The translations under genes were made by a program, and so were the position numbers. Below, piece by piece: positions 7,548-15,462 of a stretch of DNA of 20,826 nucleotides (the first letter of the stretch is position 1; every line of letters starts with the position of its first letter). Location of the stretch: the NCBI GenBank assembly GCA_023253435.1, contig JALRGJ010000008.1, forward strand, positions 1 through 20,826. The letters are read 5' to 3'. This DNA comes from Ilumatobacteraceae bacterium. GTDB taxonomy: Bacteria > Actinomycetota > Acidimicrobiia > Acidimicrobiales > Ilumatobacteraceae. The notes below the pieces were generated by a model. That model did no database searches, had not been told where the DNA came from, and was given only the letters and a program-made list of their open reading frames with translations.

Positions 7548-7651
7548 TCGGTAGGCGAAGAAAGTCTGTTCGTGTCCGCCTCGGAGAGATGGCAGGGGTC
7601 GGAACTATGGTGGGAATGAGGGATATTTTCCTCACAACTAAGGGAGCGCCA

Positions 7652-8971
7652 ATGCCAAAACCAGGAATGCATTCAGGTCTTGAAACCGACGAGGGCTTGA
7701 ACCTCGCAATGTCGCAAAAAGCATTGCCTTTGTTCAATGCAGTGAAGAAATTTATTGAGACTGAAGTTGAACCAGTCACCGAGAAGTTCTATGCAGCAGG
7801 AGAAGGTCGCCCGAATCGTTGGGAGCACACAAAAGAACAGTTAGACATTCTTGAAGGTTTGAAATCAAAAGCACGCGCTGCTGGATTGTGGAATTTCTTT
7901 CTGCCAGACGCTGAAACTGGTGAAGGTTTGTCAAACCTCGACTACGCATATATCGCGGTTGAACTTGGCAAGAACCCCATCGCTTCAGAGTCCATGAACT
8001 GCTCGGCTCCAGACACCGGAAACATGGAGGTGCTTGAGCGCGTAGGTACCCCAGAGCAAAAGAAGCAGTGGCTTGAACCATTACTCAAGGGCGAAATTCG
8101 TTCTGCCTATGCAATGACAGAGCCAGACGTTGCTTCTTCAGATGCAAAGAACATCGCTTGTAGAGCGGAACTCGATGGTGATGAGTGGGTCATTAATGGA
8201 GAGAAGTACTACATCTCCGGTGCTGGTGATCCTCGTTGCAAAATCATGATTGTGATGTTGCTCACGAGTCCAGATGGTCCACCTAGCCGCAAGCATTCAC
8301 AAATTCTTGTACCAATGGATACACCTGGTGTTGAAATCATCGGACCAATGGAAGTGTTTGGTGAAGACGATGCTCCTCATGGCCATATGCACTTGCGCTT
8401 CAATAACGTTCGTGTACCAAAAGAAAACATTCTTTTGGGTGAAGGTCGAGGATTTGAAATTTCTCAGGTTCGATTAGGGCCAGGACGTATTCACCACTGC
8501 ATGCGTTCCATTGGTGCGGCAGAACGCGCACTAGAGCTAATGGTTCGTCGTGGACTCACTCGTGAAGCGTTCGGTCGACCAATTGCTCGCTTAGGAAAGA
8601 ATCCAGAAGTTATTGCAAAAGCACGCATTGAAATTGAGGCATGTCGCCTCATGGTGCTTCGTGCTGCAAAGGCAATGGATACTTTGGGTAATGCCGAGGC
8701 ACGTGTATGGGTGAGTGCAATCAAAGCAATGGTTCCTATTCGTGCTTGCCAGATCATCGACGACGCAATTCAAATGCATGGTGCCACCGGTGTTTCACAG
8801 TGGACTCCACTTGCACGTATGTATGCAAGCCAACGCACATTGCGACTCGCTGACGGTCCAGACGAAGTGCACTGGGGTGTTGTTGCTCGCGCGGAGACAA
8901 CTCGGTATGAAGGTGAATCAACTCCACCGAAGCCACAGACCTATCGCGGCATGTTCTCTGGCCCATCCTGA
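7652..8971 (+). CDS. Acyl-CoA dehydrogenase (ACAD10/11-like)
   Basis: A 439-residue flavin-dependent acyl-CoA dehydrogenase that introduces a 2,3 double bond into an acyl-CoA. It shows the FAD/substrate loop YAMTEPDVASSD (153-164), WVINGEKYYISGAGD (179-193), the Arg-rich helix around RLGPGRIHHCMR, and near the C-terminus GATGVSQWTPLARMYA followed by ADGPDEVH (401-407). The last element is characteristic of the ACAD10/11-type branch, which often handles unusual or 4-hydroxy acyl-CoAs. The frame is open back to 7523, but ATG 7652 is preferred: AAGGGAG ends 5 bases upstream and homologous sequence begins there. The LLM oxidoreductase follows after 11 bp, so both are probably cotranscribed. Confidence 0.92.
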   Translation: MPKPGMHSGLETDEGLNLAMSQKALPLFNAVKKFIETEVEPVTEKFYAAGEGRPNRWEHTKEQLDILEGLKSKARAAGLWNFFLPDAETGEGLSNLDYAYIAVELGKNPIASESMNCSAPDTGNMEVLERVGTPEQKKQWLEPLLKGEIRSAYAMTEPDVASSDAKNIACRAELDGDEWVINGEKYYISGAGDPRCKIMIVMLLTSPDGPPSRKHSQILVPMDTPGVEIIGPMEVFGEDDAPHGHMHLRFNNVRVPKENILLGEGRGFEISQVRLGPGRIHHCMRSIGAAERALELMVRRGLTREAFGRPIARLGKNPEVIAKARIEIEACRLMVLRAAKAMDTLGNAEARVWVSAIKAMVPIRACQIIDDAIQMHGATGVSQWTPLARMYASQRTLRLADGPDEVHWGVVARAETTRYEGESTPPKPQTYRGMFSGPS

Positions 8972-8982
8972 TTTCATCGTCA

Positions 8983-9894
8983 ATGAAGTTTTCAATTTGG
9001 CCAAATAGTGAGCGCACCTGGCCTGAGGTACATCAACTCGCATCAATGATTGAAGATGATGGCTGGTATGGGCTGTGGTACGCAGACCATTACATGCCAA
9101 ACACAATGGATGGCGAACCAGTGGGCGGTGATTTCCATGAGTGTTTCAGTGTTCTTTCAGCGTTAGCAGCAACTACTTCTCGTATTCGGCTTGGCTCTCT
9201 GGTGACTCCTACAACTGTGAATCATCCAGCCCTGATTGCCAATAGGGCAGCCACAATTGATCGCATTAGCAATGGTCGGTTTGTTCTAGGAATGGGTGCC
9301 GGCTGGCAGGTTAATGAACATAAGGCGTACGGAATTGAATTGTTTGAGCCAAAAGAACGAGTTGATCGTTTTGAAGAAGCCATTGAAATTACAAGTCGTT
9401 TGCTTTCAGAAGACAGAGTGACCTTTGCCGGAACGCATTTCAATGTGGTGAATGCACCGTGTGAACCAAAGCCTGTTCAGGAACCGTTACCCATCTTGGT
9501 GGGAACTGGAGGTCCGCGAATGTTGCGTATTACTGCTCGTTTTGCTCAGGAGTGGAATACCTGGGGTCCTCCAGCAGGTGCTGGGGATGTCATCCAAAAA
9601 TTGAATGCTGCTTGTGAGAAGGAAGGGCGTGATCCCTCAACAATTCACAAATCTGTTCAGGCATTGTTCTTTATTTGTCCAGACGATGCTGCTGCAGAAA
9701 CGCTTGCTACAAAAGTTCCTGCTGAACGTTCCGTAGTAGGAACCACAGCACGGATTGCAGAAGCCATTCATCAATACCAGGAACTTGGTTTTGATGAAGT
9801 ATGTGTTCCAGACTTCACACTTGGTGGCACACCGGAACAGCGTCGCGAGAGCTATCAAGTGTTCTGGTCGGAAGTAGCGTCACAATTTCGATAA
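8983..9894 (+). CDS. LLM-class (probably F420-dependent) oxidoreductase
   Basis: A 303-residue luciferase-like monooxygenase family TIM barrel. The start MKFSIWPNSERTWPEV is followed by GWYGLWYADHYMP, then RIRLGSLVTPTTVNHPALIA and NGRFVLGMGAGW with the downstream EH that marks the LLM F420 branch, and later LPILVGTGGPRMLRI. Such enzymes transfer hydride between F420H2 (or FMNH2) and a substrate; the substrate is unknown. It starts 11 bp after the acyl-CoA dehydrogenase stop with no clear Shine-Dalgarno, suggesting translation by coupling. The pairing fits a lipid or xenobiotic degradation unit. Cofactor choice (F420 versus FMN) cannot be settled by eye. Confidence 0.9.
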   Translation: MKFSIWPNSERTWPEVHQLASMIEDDGWYGLWYADHYMPNTMDGEPVGGDFHECFSVLSALAATTSRIRLGSLVTPTTVNHPALIANRAATIDRISNGRFVLGMGAGWQVNEHKAYGIELFEPKERVDRFEEAIEITSRLLSEDRVTFAGTHFNVVNAPCEPKPVQEPLPILVGTGGPRMLRITARFAQEWNTWGPPAGAGDVIQKLNAACEKEGRDPSTIHKSVQALFFICPDDAAAETLATKVPAERSVVGTTARIAEAIHQYQELGFDEVCVPDFTLGGTPEQRRESYQVFWSEVASQFR

Positions 9895-9908
9895 TTGAAG
9901 ATTTTTTC

Positions 9909-11561
9909 CTAATCGGGGAGCGCGATCACAATGCTCGTGGGAACTGTTGTCGTTGTTAGAGCAGTACGCGGCTCAAAGTTTTGGCGGAGCTGTGGTGTAA
10001 CGGCAACGGGTTGCATGATTGATGAAGTCTGATTGATATTGCCGTCAACAAGTGAAAGTTCAATCTCCTGAGAGATGTTTTCTATAGACGCTTTCACTTT
10101 TGTCTTGACTTGTTCCATTGCGGCACCTTTTAGTGCAATGTTGATTTGATCTTTGGCGATTTTCCCCACAACCAATTCAGAGCCAGCGTCAAGTACCACT
10201 CTTGACAAATTGGATGCGCTAGCCAGACTGACCCTTGCACGCGATTCAAGAGGCGCCAAAATCACTGTGTCTTTCGCTCGGACATTCAACAAAGTTTTTC
10301 CCCGAGTTGAATTCACAGCAGAATGGGCAAGATTGCCACTTACTTGAATAGTTGCACTCCCACTGCGTTGAAGGCTGACAACTACATCGCCTGCTGGAAT
10401 CACTGATGATGCACGTAACACTTGCACAGAGAAGTTTCCAATGTTTGAAGGCAAATCGACGGTCACCAAGTTGCCGGCAGCACCTTTTCCAATTGTGTAA
10501 CGAGCTTGTGGGATGGAAGATGTAATTCCATTTGGAGAGGTCGAAAAGGTTTTTCCATCTTGTGTTGTGACCAATAAGTATCCTGGCGCACGGGGGTCTC
10601 GAGAGGCAAGAGAGATTCGAACCGGACTTTTTCTTGTTGGAGTATTGCAAAAGAAACACTCAAAAGGGCCTTGCCGTGCAGACATAGGAGTCAACTCAAG
10701 TGCACCAGTGCTTCCGGCCCAATCAGACTCTTGCCCGTCTACTCCAACAATTGCACCTTTGTATCGCCAGGTATTTGCTACAGAATCCACCAATATTTCA
10801 CGACGCTTGCCAGGAAAGTTGTTGTCGTACACATGAATAACAAATTGAGTGTCACGATGAGTGACAGCAAATGGAGTCACTGAGTGCCCAGACGATTTGT
10901 CGTACAACCCAAGTGTGTACCCAATACCGTTCGCTAGTCCTTGAATCAGTTCGTCCACTATGTGCAGAGGCGTCTTAGTTCGTGATGTAGCAGCTCTGTC
11001 TGCAACCTCATTGAGAAACTGAGTAGCCCACCAATACACCACTGACTGCTGAAGTTCTTTTTTGTTGCGTGATAACTCTGAAACACGCTGAGCGTTTTCC
11101 TGAAAATTAGATGGATGATCCATGTTTAGGTGAAAGCGAGTGCTTAAGGTTGCAAGTCCTTCACACCTACCTCCAGAGAGCGCATTGTTCCACTCTTCAA
11201 TTTTTTGTTTTGTGGTTGGCCGCAATACACATTCAGTTTTTGTCCCTGGCATGCACACAGACTCGTGACCAAATAAATCAACCAGTGTTTGAGCAGTGAC
11301 ATTCTCGTCGGCTTTTGTGGATCTGCCCCAATTACTAAATGAGAAGTCATCCGAGTTAATGCGAAATCCGTTGTCAATACAAAGTTTTCCCGTCCCCAGT
11401 TCCGGAGCATCAAGATCCGTGCAGTGAGACGTGATTTGTGAAACCAGTTGAGATGTATCGGGCCGAATCGGTTGCTGAGTTTTTGGGGCGTCGGAGCACG
11501 ATGCCAGTCCAAGACAGAGTGCAAGAGACGAGAGAACAGTGGTGAGCAGGCGAGTTCTCAT
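9909..11561 (-). CDS. Lipoprotein with probable papain/transglutaminase-like cysteine peptidase domain
   Basis: A 550-residue exported protein. Residues 1-22 are a lipoprotein signal (RTRLLTTVLSSLALCLGLASC, acylated Cys22). A globular domain carries GGRCEGLA (Cys133), GHSVTPFAV (His226) and VYDNNFPG (Asp246/Asn247), spaced and ordered like the catalytic Cys-His-Asp/Asn of papain/transglutaminase-fold enzymes. FECFFCNTP is a possible metal or disulfide pair. The C-terminal half (about 320-540) is strand-rich without recognised motif, ending in TTTTVP. The frame is open to 11642, but ATG 11561 is chosen because it begins the signal peptide; the longer form would overlap the divergent exporter. 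There is no proper Shine-Dalgarno; TATCGT lies 7 bases before the ATG, suggesting a leaderless transcript. Likely a surface hydrolase or peptidase; substrate unknown. Confidence 0.8.
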   Translation of the reverse strand: MRTRLLTTVLSSLALCLGLASCSDAPKTQQPIRPDTSQLVSQITSHCTDLDAPELGTGKLCIDNGFRINSDDFSFSNWGRSTKADENVTAQTLVDLFGHESVCMPGTKTECVLRPTTKQKIEEWNNALSGGRCEGLATLSTRFHLNMDHPSNFQENAQRVSELSRNKKELQQSVVYWWATQFLNEVADRAATSRTKTPLHIVDELIQGLANGIGYTLGLYDKSSGHSVTPFAVTHRDTQFVIHVYDNNFPGKRREILVDSVANTWRYKGAIVGVDGQESDWAGSTGALELTPMSARQGPFECFFCNTPTRKSPVRISLASRDPRAPGYLLVTTQDGKTFSTSPNGITSSIPQARYTIGKGAAGNLVTVDLPSNIGNFSVQVLRASSVIPAGDVVVSLQRSGSATIQVSGNLAHSAVNSTRGKTLLNVRAKDTVILAPLESRARVSLASASNLSRVVLDAGSELVVGKIAKDQINIALKGAAMEQVKTKVKASIENISQEIELSLVDGNINQTSSIMQPVAVTPQLRQNFEPRTALTTTTVPTSIVIALPD

Positions 11562-11587
11562 TCCTAGAACGATACGAAACCACGTGA

Positions 11588-11603
11588 CTATGTGGGAACA
11601 TAG
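11588..11603. promoter_or_regulatory. Perfect 6-bp-arm dyad in a 48-bp divergent intergenic region
   Basis: CTATGT-GGGA-ACATAG is a perfect inverted repeat located between the starts of the lipoprotein (11561, -) and the TauE/SafE exporter (11610, +). A CACGTG palindrome abuts it at 11581-11586. With only 48 bp available for two promoters, a symmetric operator or overlapping promoters are plausible. Confidence 0.4.
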
Positions 11604-11609
11604 GACATC

Positions 11610-12419
11610 ATGACTTCTCCTGCGCCCCATGCGTCTACTCATTCCGCCAGTCTTGTCACTATTGGCCTCGTGGGGCTTGCAGCGGGTCTGTTATCGGGCA
11701 TGTTTGGTGTAGGTGGCGGAATTCTGATTGTTCCTGGCTTGGTTCTTGTTGCCAAAATGGATCAACGAATTGCACACGGCACTTCGTTGGCTGCAGTTCT
11801 TCCTATTTCTGCATCTTCTCTCATGACATATTGGGCTCACGATCATGTGGACTGGAGCGTTGGTTTCTTTCTAGCAATCGGTGCACTTGCCGGCGCGATA
11901 GTTGGAACTCGGTTATTAAAAGTTCTTCCACATAGAACTCTTGCAATTGCCTTCTCAGGAATATTGGTGGTGACTGCGATTCGCTTATTTATGCCATTGA
12001 GTTCCGGAGTGCGAGATTCACTTGGCGGGGTAGATGTGGTTGCTCTCATTGCGATCGGATTAGCCACGGGAATACTTGCCGGATTACTAGGAGTAGGTGG
12101 TGGGGTAGTGATGGTTCCAGCGATGATGATGTTGCTCCATCTACCGTCAGCAATCGCAAAAGGAACATCGGTTGCTGTCATCATCCCTACATCAATAATG
12201 GGCACTGTGAGAAACAGGTCGGCACAAAATGTTGATCTCAAAGCAGCGGCCCTAGTGGGTCTTGGGGGCATTTTGACCGCAGTCATAGGAGGACAAATCT
12301 CCTCCCGCATGTCTGACACAGTCTCAAATGTGCTCTTTGCCTCTCTGTTATTGGTGGTAGCAACACGGTTGGTCTTACAAATTCGTGCCGATGATAAGGC
12401 TGGGGTAGCACAACACTGA
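11610..12419 (+). CDS. TauE/SafE (TSUP) family membrane exporter
   Basis: A 269-residue integral membrane protein with the internal duplication of the TSUP family. Repeat A begins GLAAGLLSGMFGVGGGILIV (23-41) and repeat B begins GLATGILAGLLGVGGGVVMV (150-169). Each is followed by a HGTS or KGTS turn and further hydrophobic helices, about 8 in total. Family members move sulfite, sulfoacetate, sulfolactate or other organic anions; the substrate here is not evident. The alkylsulfatase some 4 kb away releases sulfate, so an operonic link is not claimed. AGGA lies 4 bases before the ATG. It is followed after 22 bp by the SDR and CoxL-like genes on the same strand. Confidence 0.9.
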   Translation: MTSPAPHASTHSASLVTIGLVGLAAGLLSGMFGVGGGILIVPGLVLVAKMDQRIAHGTSLAAVLPISASSLMTYWAHDHVDWSVGFFLAIGALAGAIVGTRLLKVLPHRTLAIAFSGILVVTAIRLFMPLSSGVRDSLGGVDVVALIAIGLATGILAGLLGVGGGVVMVPAMMMLLHLPSAIAKGTSVAVIIPTSIMGTVRNRSAQNVDLKAAALVGLGGILTAVIGGQISSRMSDTVSNVLFASLLLVVATRLVLQIRADDKAGVAQH

Positions 12420-12441
12420 CTTTGTCGGCTAGAACAACCAC

Positions 12442-13200
12442 ATGGGTAAAGAACGCTTGGTTGGAAAAGTTGCATTGATCTCTGGTGGAGCCCGAGGTAT
12501 GGGCGCCTCTGAAGCTCAACTGTTTATTGATGAAGGCGCAAAAGTTGTGATTACTGACGTCTTAGATTCAGATGGTGAAGCCACTGCAAAACGTCTTTCT
12601 CCGGATGGCACAGCATGCAAATTTTTTCATCATGATGTGACTAAGGAAGATCACTGGAAATCTGCAGTTGATTTTGCAATTAAGGAGTTTGGCCAGATTG
12701 ACATTTTGGTAAACAACGCTGGAATTTTTGAACGCGGAACAGTTCTTGATACCTCACTAGACGCCTACATGAAAACCATCAATATCAACCAAGTAGGCGT
12801 GTTTTTGGGAATGCAAGCAGTTGCACCTCACATGGTGAGCAGACAAAAGGGAAGCATTATCAATATTTCTTCAGTAGCTGGTTTGAGTGGGACACCAGGA
12901 TTTCTCGCATATGGAGCCAGCAAGTGGGCAGTACGAGGAATGACAAAAGGCGTTGCTAAGGAACTTGCCCCTTTTGGAGTTCGTGTGAACTCTATTCACC
13001 CAGGAATTATCGATACTCCAATGCTGCAGACCTTTGACCAAGCTGGAGAGGGCGTACGCGAGATGGTACGTAGTCGCATTCCACTTGGGTATGAGTCTGA
13101 ACCCGTCAATGTTGCTCGCCTTGCGCTGTATTTAGCTAGTGACGATAGTTCTTACTCAACAGGGTCGGAGTTTGTTGTTGATGGCGGCATGACCGCATGA
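12442..13200 (+). CDS. Short-chain dehydrogenase (3-alpha/20-beta-hydroxysteroid dehydrogenase-like)
   Basis: A 252-residue classical SDR: SGGARGMG (14-21), Asp39 after beta-2 indicating NAD(H), NNAG (91-94), NISS (141-144), YGASK (Tyr157, Lys161), and the C-terminal GSEFVVDGGMTA. It resembles the FabG3/20-beta-hydroxysteroid dehydrogenase group, which oxidises secondary alcohols on bulky substrates. No Shine-Dalgarno is present; TAGAAC lies at -12 to -7 from the ATG, so a second leaderless start inside the unit is possible. Its last 4 bases (ATGA) overlap the CoxL-like gene, tying the two enzymes in translation and suggesting successive oxidation steps. Confidence 0.92.
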   Translation: MGKERLVGKVALISGGARGMGASEAQLFIDEGAKVVITDVLDSDGEATAKRLSPDGTACKFFHHDVTKEDHWKSAVDFAIKEFGQIDILVNNAGIFERGTVLDTSLDAYMKTININQVGVFLGMQAVAPHMVSRQKGSIINISSVAGLSGTPGFLAYGASKWAVRGMTKGVAKELAPFGVRVNSIHPGIIDTPMLQTFDQAGEGVREMVRSRIPLGYESEPVNVARLALYLASDDSSYSTGSEFVVDGGMTA

Positions 13201-15449
13201 GCATTCTTGGCACTCGTGTAGTGCGCATTGAAGATCCGCGCTTTCTGAAGGGTGAAGGCACATACATTGCGAACTTAGAAGTTCCTGGAGCTGTGCATTT
13301 GACTTTTGTACGTTCACAAATGGCGCACGCAAAAATTCTGAACATTGATGCATCTGAGGCGTTATCTATGCCAGGGATAAAAGCTGTGTGGACATCTGCA
13401 GATGTAGACCTCGCACCTGCTCCACCTGCAAACCCAATGATGAATAAGGCATTCACCTATCCGTTTGTTGTGACTGAAGTTGCGCGTTTCGTAGGGGACA
13501 TTGTTGCAATAGTTGTCAGCGACACCAAGACCCAGGGTGTTGATGCAGCGGAAACAGTGATTGTTGACTATGACCCGTTGCCGGTAGTTGTAGATATTGA
13601 TCAAGCTTTTCGCAATGAAGTGCTCCTTCATCCCAATGCCGGAACCAATGTTGTTATTACTTTTGCTGCAGAAAAGCCAGATATTTTCGCTGACTGTGAA
13701 GTTGTTGTAGATCTCACCATTGAAAATCAGCGAGTTGCGCCAGCTCCTATGGAGGTTCGCGCATGTGTGGCACAGTGGGATGGACAACGACTCACTCAAT
13801 GGGCGTGTAGCCAAGGTGCACACGGTGCTCGTGACGGTATTGCGCAAGCCCTCGGTCTTGAGGGTTCACAAGTTCGCGTGATTACCCCAGATGTTGGTGG
13901 TGGTTTTGGCGCTAAATCGGGTGTTTATGCAGAAGAGATCCTTGTGGGATGGGCAGCCCGCAAGTTAGGTCAACCAGTGAGGTGGACAGAGAGTCGCACA
14001 GAAAACATGTTGAGCATGGGACATGGGCGTGCTCAGCGTCAGCGCACCAAAATGGGCGGAACCAAAGACGGCAAGATCACTGCATACAGAATTGAACTGT
14101 TGCAAGATGCAGGTGCTTATGCAAAAGCTGGTGCAATTCTTCCGTATATGACACGGCTTATGGCGGGTGGCGTCTACGACATTCCTCATGTTCAGTTTGA
14201 GTCACATTCTGTCGTGACAAACACAACTCCTACAGTGGCGTACAGAGGTGCAGGTAGACCAGAGGCAACGGCAGCAATTGAACGAACTATTGATGAATTT
14301 GCCCGTGTATGTGGAATAGATCCGGCAGAAATTCGCAAGAAGAATTTCTTGAAACCAGATGTTTTCCCGCTTACAACAGTGATGGGAGCAAAGTATGACT
14401 CTGGAGAATATGAAGCCGCACTAGACAAGGCTCTGACAGCGGCTGGGTACACCCAGCTACGTGAAGAACAACAAAGACGGCGTGCATCAGGTGACCCCAT
14501 CCAACTGGGTATTGGGATTGCCTCTTATGTGGAGACAACAAATCCAATGGGATCTGGTGACTACGGCGCTGTGGAAATAAAAGCTGATGGCGGGGCTGTG
14601 ATTCGAACAGGTTCGTCATCGCATGGCCAAGGACATCACACTGCGTGGGCAATGTTGGTGTCCGAGGCAACGGGAATTCCCATGGACAAAATTGAATTCC
14701 ACTTTGGTGATACAGATGATGTGGAGCGTGGCGGTGGAACAGGCGGATCACGGTCGCTTCAGGTGGGTGGAAGCGCAGTCAAGTTGGCAACTGATGCAGT
14801 GATTGAAAAAGCACGTGAACGCGTGGCTGATCTTTTGGAAGCTGCTGTGGAAGACATCGTGATCGATACTGTCCGGGGAGCTTTTCATGTTGCAGGTTCA
14901 CCTGCTCCTGCCCGCACTTGGGCAGAAATTATGACTGGCATTGAAGTACCTCTTGAAGCAGAAGTTGATTATGTTCCCGAGGGTTCAACCTTTCCGTTTG
15001 GAACTCATGTTTGTGTAGTTGAAGTAGACACAGAAACAGGATCAGTTGCAGTAGTTCGTCACATTGCTTGTGATGACGCTGGAACTATCATCAATCCACT
15101 CATCGTTGACGGACAGGTTCATGGCGGAATTGCACAAGGAGTTGCTCAAGCCCTCCTCGAGGTTGTTGCATTTGATCCAGATGGCAATCCGATTACCTCT
15201 AACTTTGCTGACTACGGAATCATTTCCGCTGCTGAGTTGCCAAGTTTTGAACGCGTACCGATGGAAACTCCTACACCTCGAAACCCACTTGGCGCTAAAG
15301 GAATCGGTGAGGCAGGAACAATTGGTGCCACGCCGGCAGTTCACAATGCTGTCGTTGATGCGGTGAGTCATCTTGGCGTTACCCATATCGATATGCCCTG
15401 CACCTCCATCAATGTGTGGAATGCAATTCAAATTGCGACCGCTAAATAG
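13197..15449 (+). CDS. Form-II CoxL-like molybdopterin-binding aldehyde/xanthine dehydrogenase large subunit
   Basis: A 750-residue xanthine oxidase family large subunit. An N-terminal alpha/beta hammerhead domain starts RFLKGEGTYIANL. The molybdenum cofactor part has DVGGGFGAKSG (232-242), the loop AYRGAGR (348-354), SSSHGQGHHTAWA, and near the end GIGEAGTIGATPAVHNA with the probable catalytic Glu705. AYRGAGR marks form II (CoxL-like hydroxylases) rather than true CO dehydrogenase (AYRCSFR), so CO oxidation is unlikely. Such enzymes hydroxylate aldehydes or N-heterocycles. The 2Fe-2S and FAD subunits normally encoded beside it are absent here; they must be supplied elsewhere. Its ATG overlaps the SDR stop (ATGA). 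The convergent MFS gene ends 13 bp away. Confidence 0.92.
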   Translation: MSILGTRVVRIEDPRFLKGEGTYIANLEVPGAVHLTFVRSQMAHAKILNIDASEALSMPGIKAVWTSADVDLAPAPPANPMMNKAFTYPFVVTEVARFVGDIVAIVVSDTKTQGVDAAETVIVDYDPLPVVVDIDQAFRNEVLLHPNAGTNVVITFAAEKPDIFADCEVVVDLTIENQRVAPAPMEVRACVAQWDGQRLTQWACSQGAHGARDGIAQALGLEGSQVRVITPDVGGGFGAKSGVYAEEILVGWAARKLGQPVRWTESRTENMLSMGHGRAQRQRTKMGGTKDGKITAYRIELLQDAGAYAKAGAILPYMTRLMAGGVYDIPHVQFESHSVVTNTTPTVAYRGAGRPEATAAIERTIDEFARVCGIDPAEIRKKNFLKPDVFPLTTVMGAKYDSGEYEAALDKALTAAGYTQLREEQQRRRASGDPIQLGIGIASYVETTNPMGSGDYGAVEIKADGGAVIRTGSSSHGQGHHTAWAMLVSEATGIPMDKIEFHFGDTDDVERGGGTGGSRSLQVGGSAVKLATDAVIEKARERVADLLEAAVEDIVIDTVRGAFHVAGSPAPARTWAEIMTGIEVPLEAEVDYVPEGSTFPFGTHVCVVEVDTETGSVAVVRHIACDDAGTIINPLIVDGQVHGGIAQGVAQALLEVVAFDPDGNPITSNFADYGIISAAELPSFERVPMETPTPRNPLGAKGIGEAGTIGATPAVHNAVVDAVSHLGVTHIDMPCTSINVWNAIQIATAK

Positions 15450-15462
15450 TCCGAACTGATAT

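Noticed and set aside
7523..7651. N-terminal extension of the acyl-CoA dehydrogenase frame to ATG 7523
   Set aside because: The extra 43 residues are basic and low in family resemblance, there is no ribosome site, and they overlap the dyad in the divergent promoter. ATG 7652 has AAGGGAG at proper spacing.
9883..9907. Possible intrinsic terminator after the LLM gene (CAATT-TCGAT-AATTG then T6)
   Set aside because: The stem is only 5 bp and almost all A/T, and the T-run begins 4 bases after the stem, so it is too weak to call.
11562..11642. N-terminal extension of the lipoprotein frame to 11642
   Set aside because: It would bury the signal peptide behind 27 Arg/His-rich residues and overlap the exporter gene start.
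13197..15449. True carbon monoxide dehydrogenase large subunit
   Set aside because: The active-site loop is AYRGAGR, not the AYRCSFR of CO-oxidising form I, and coxM/coxS are absent.
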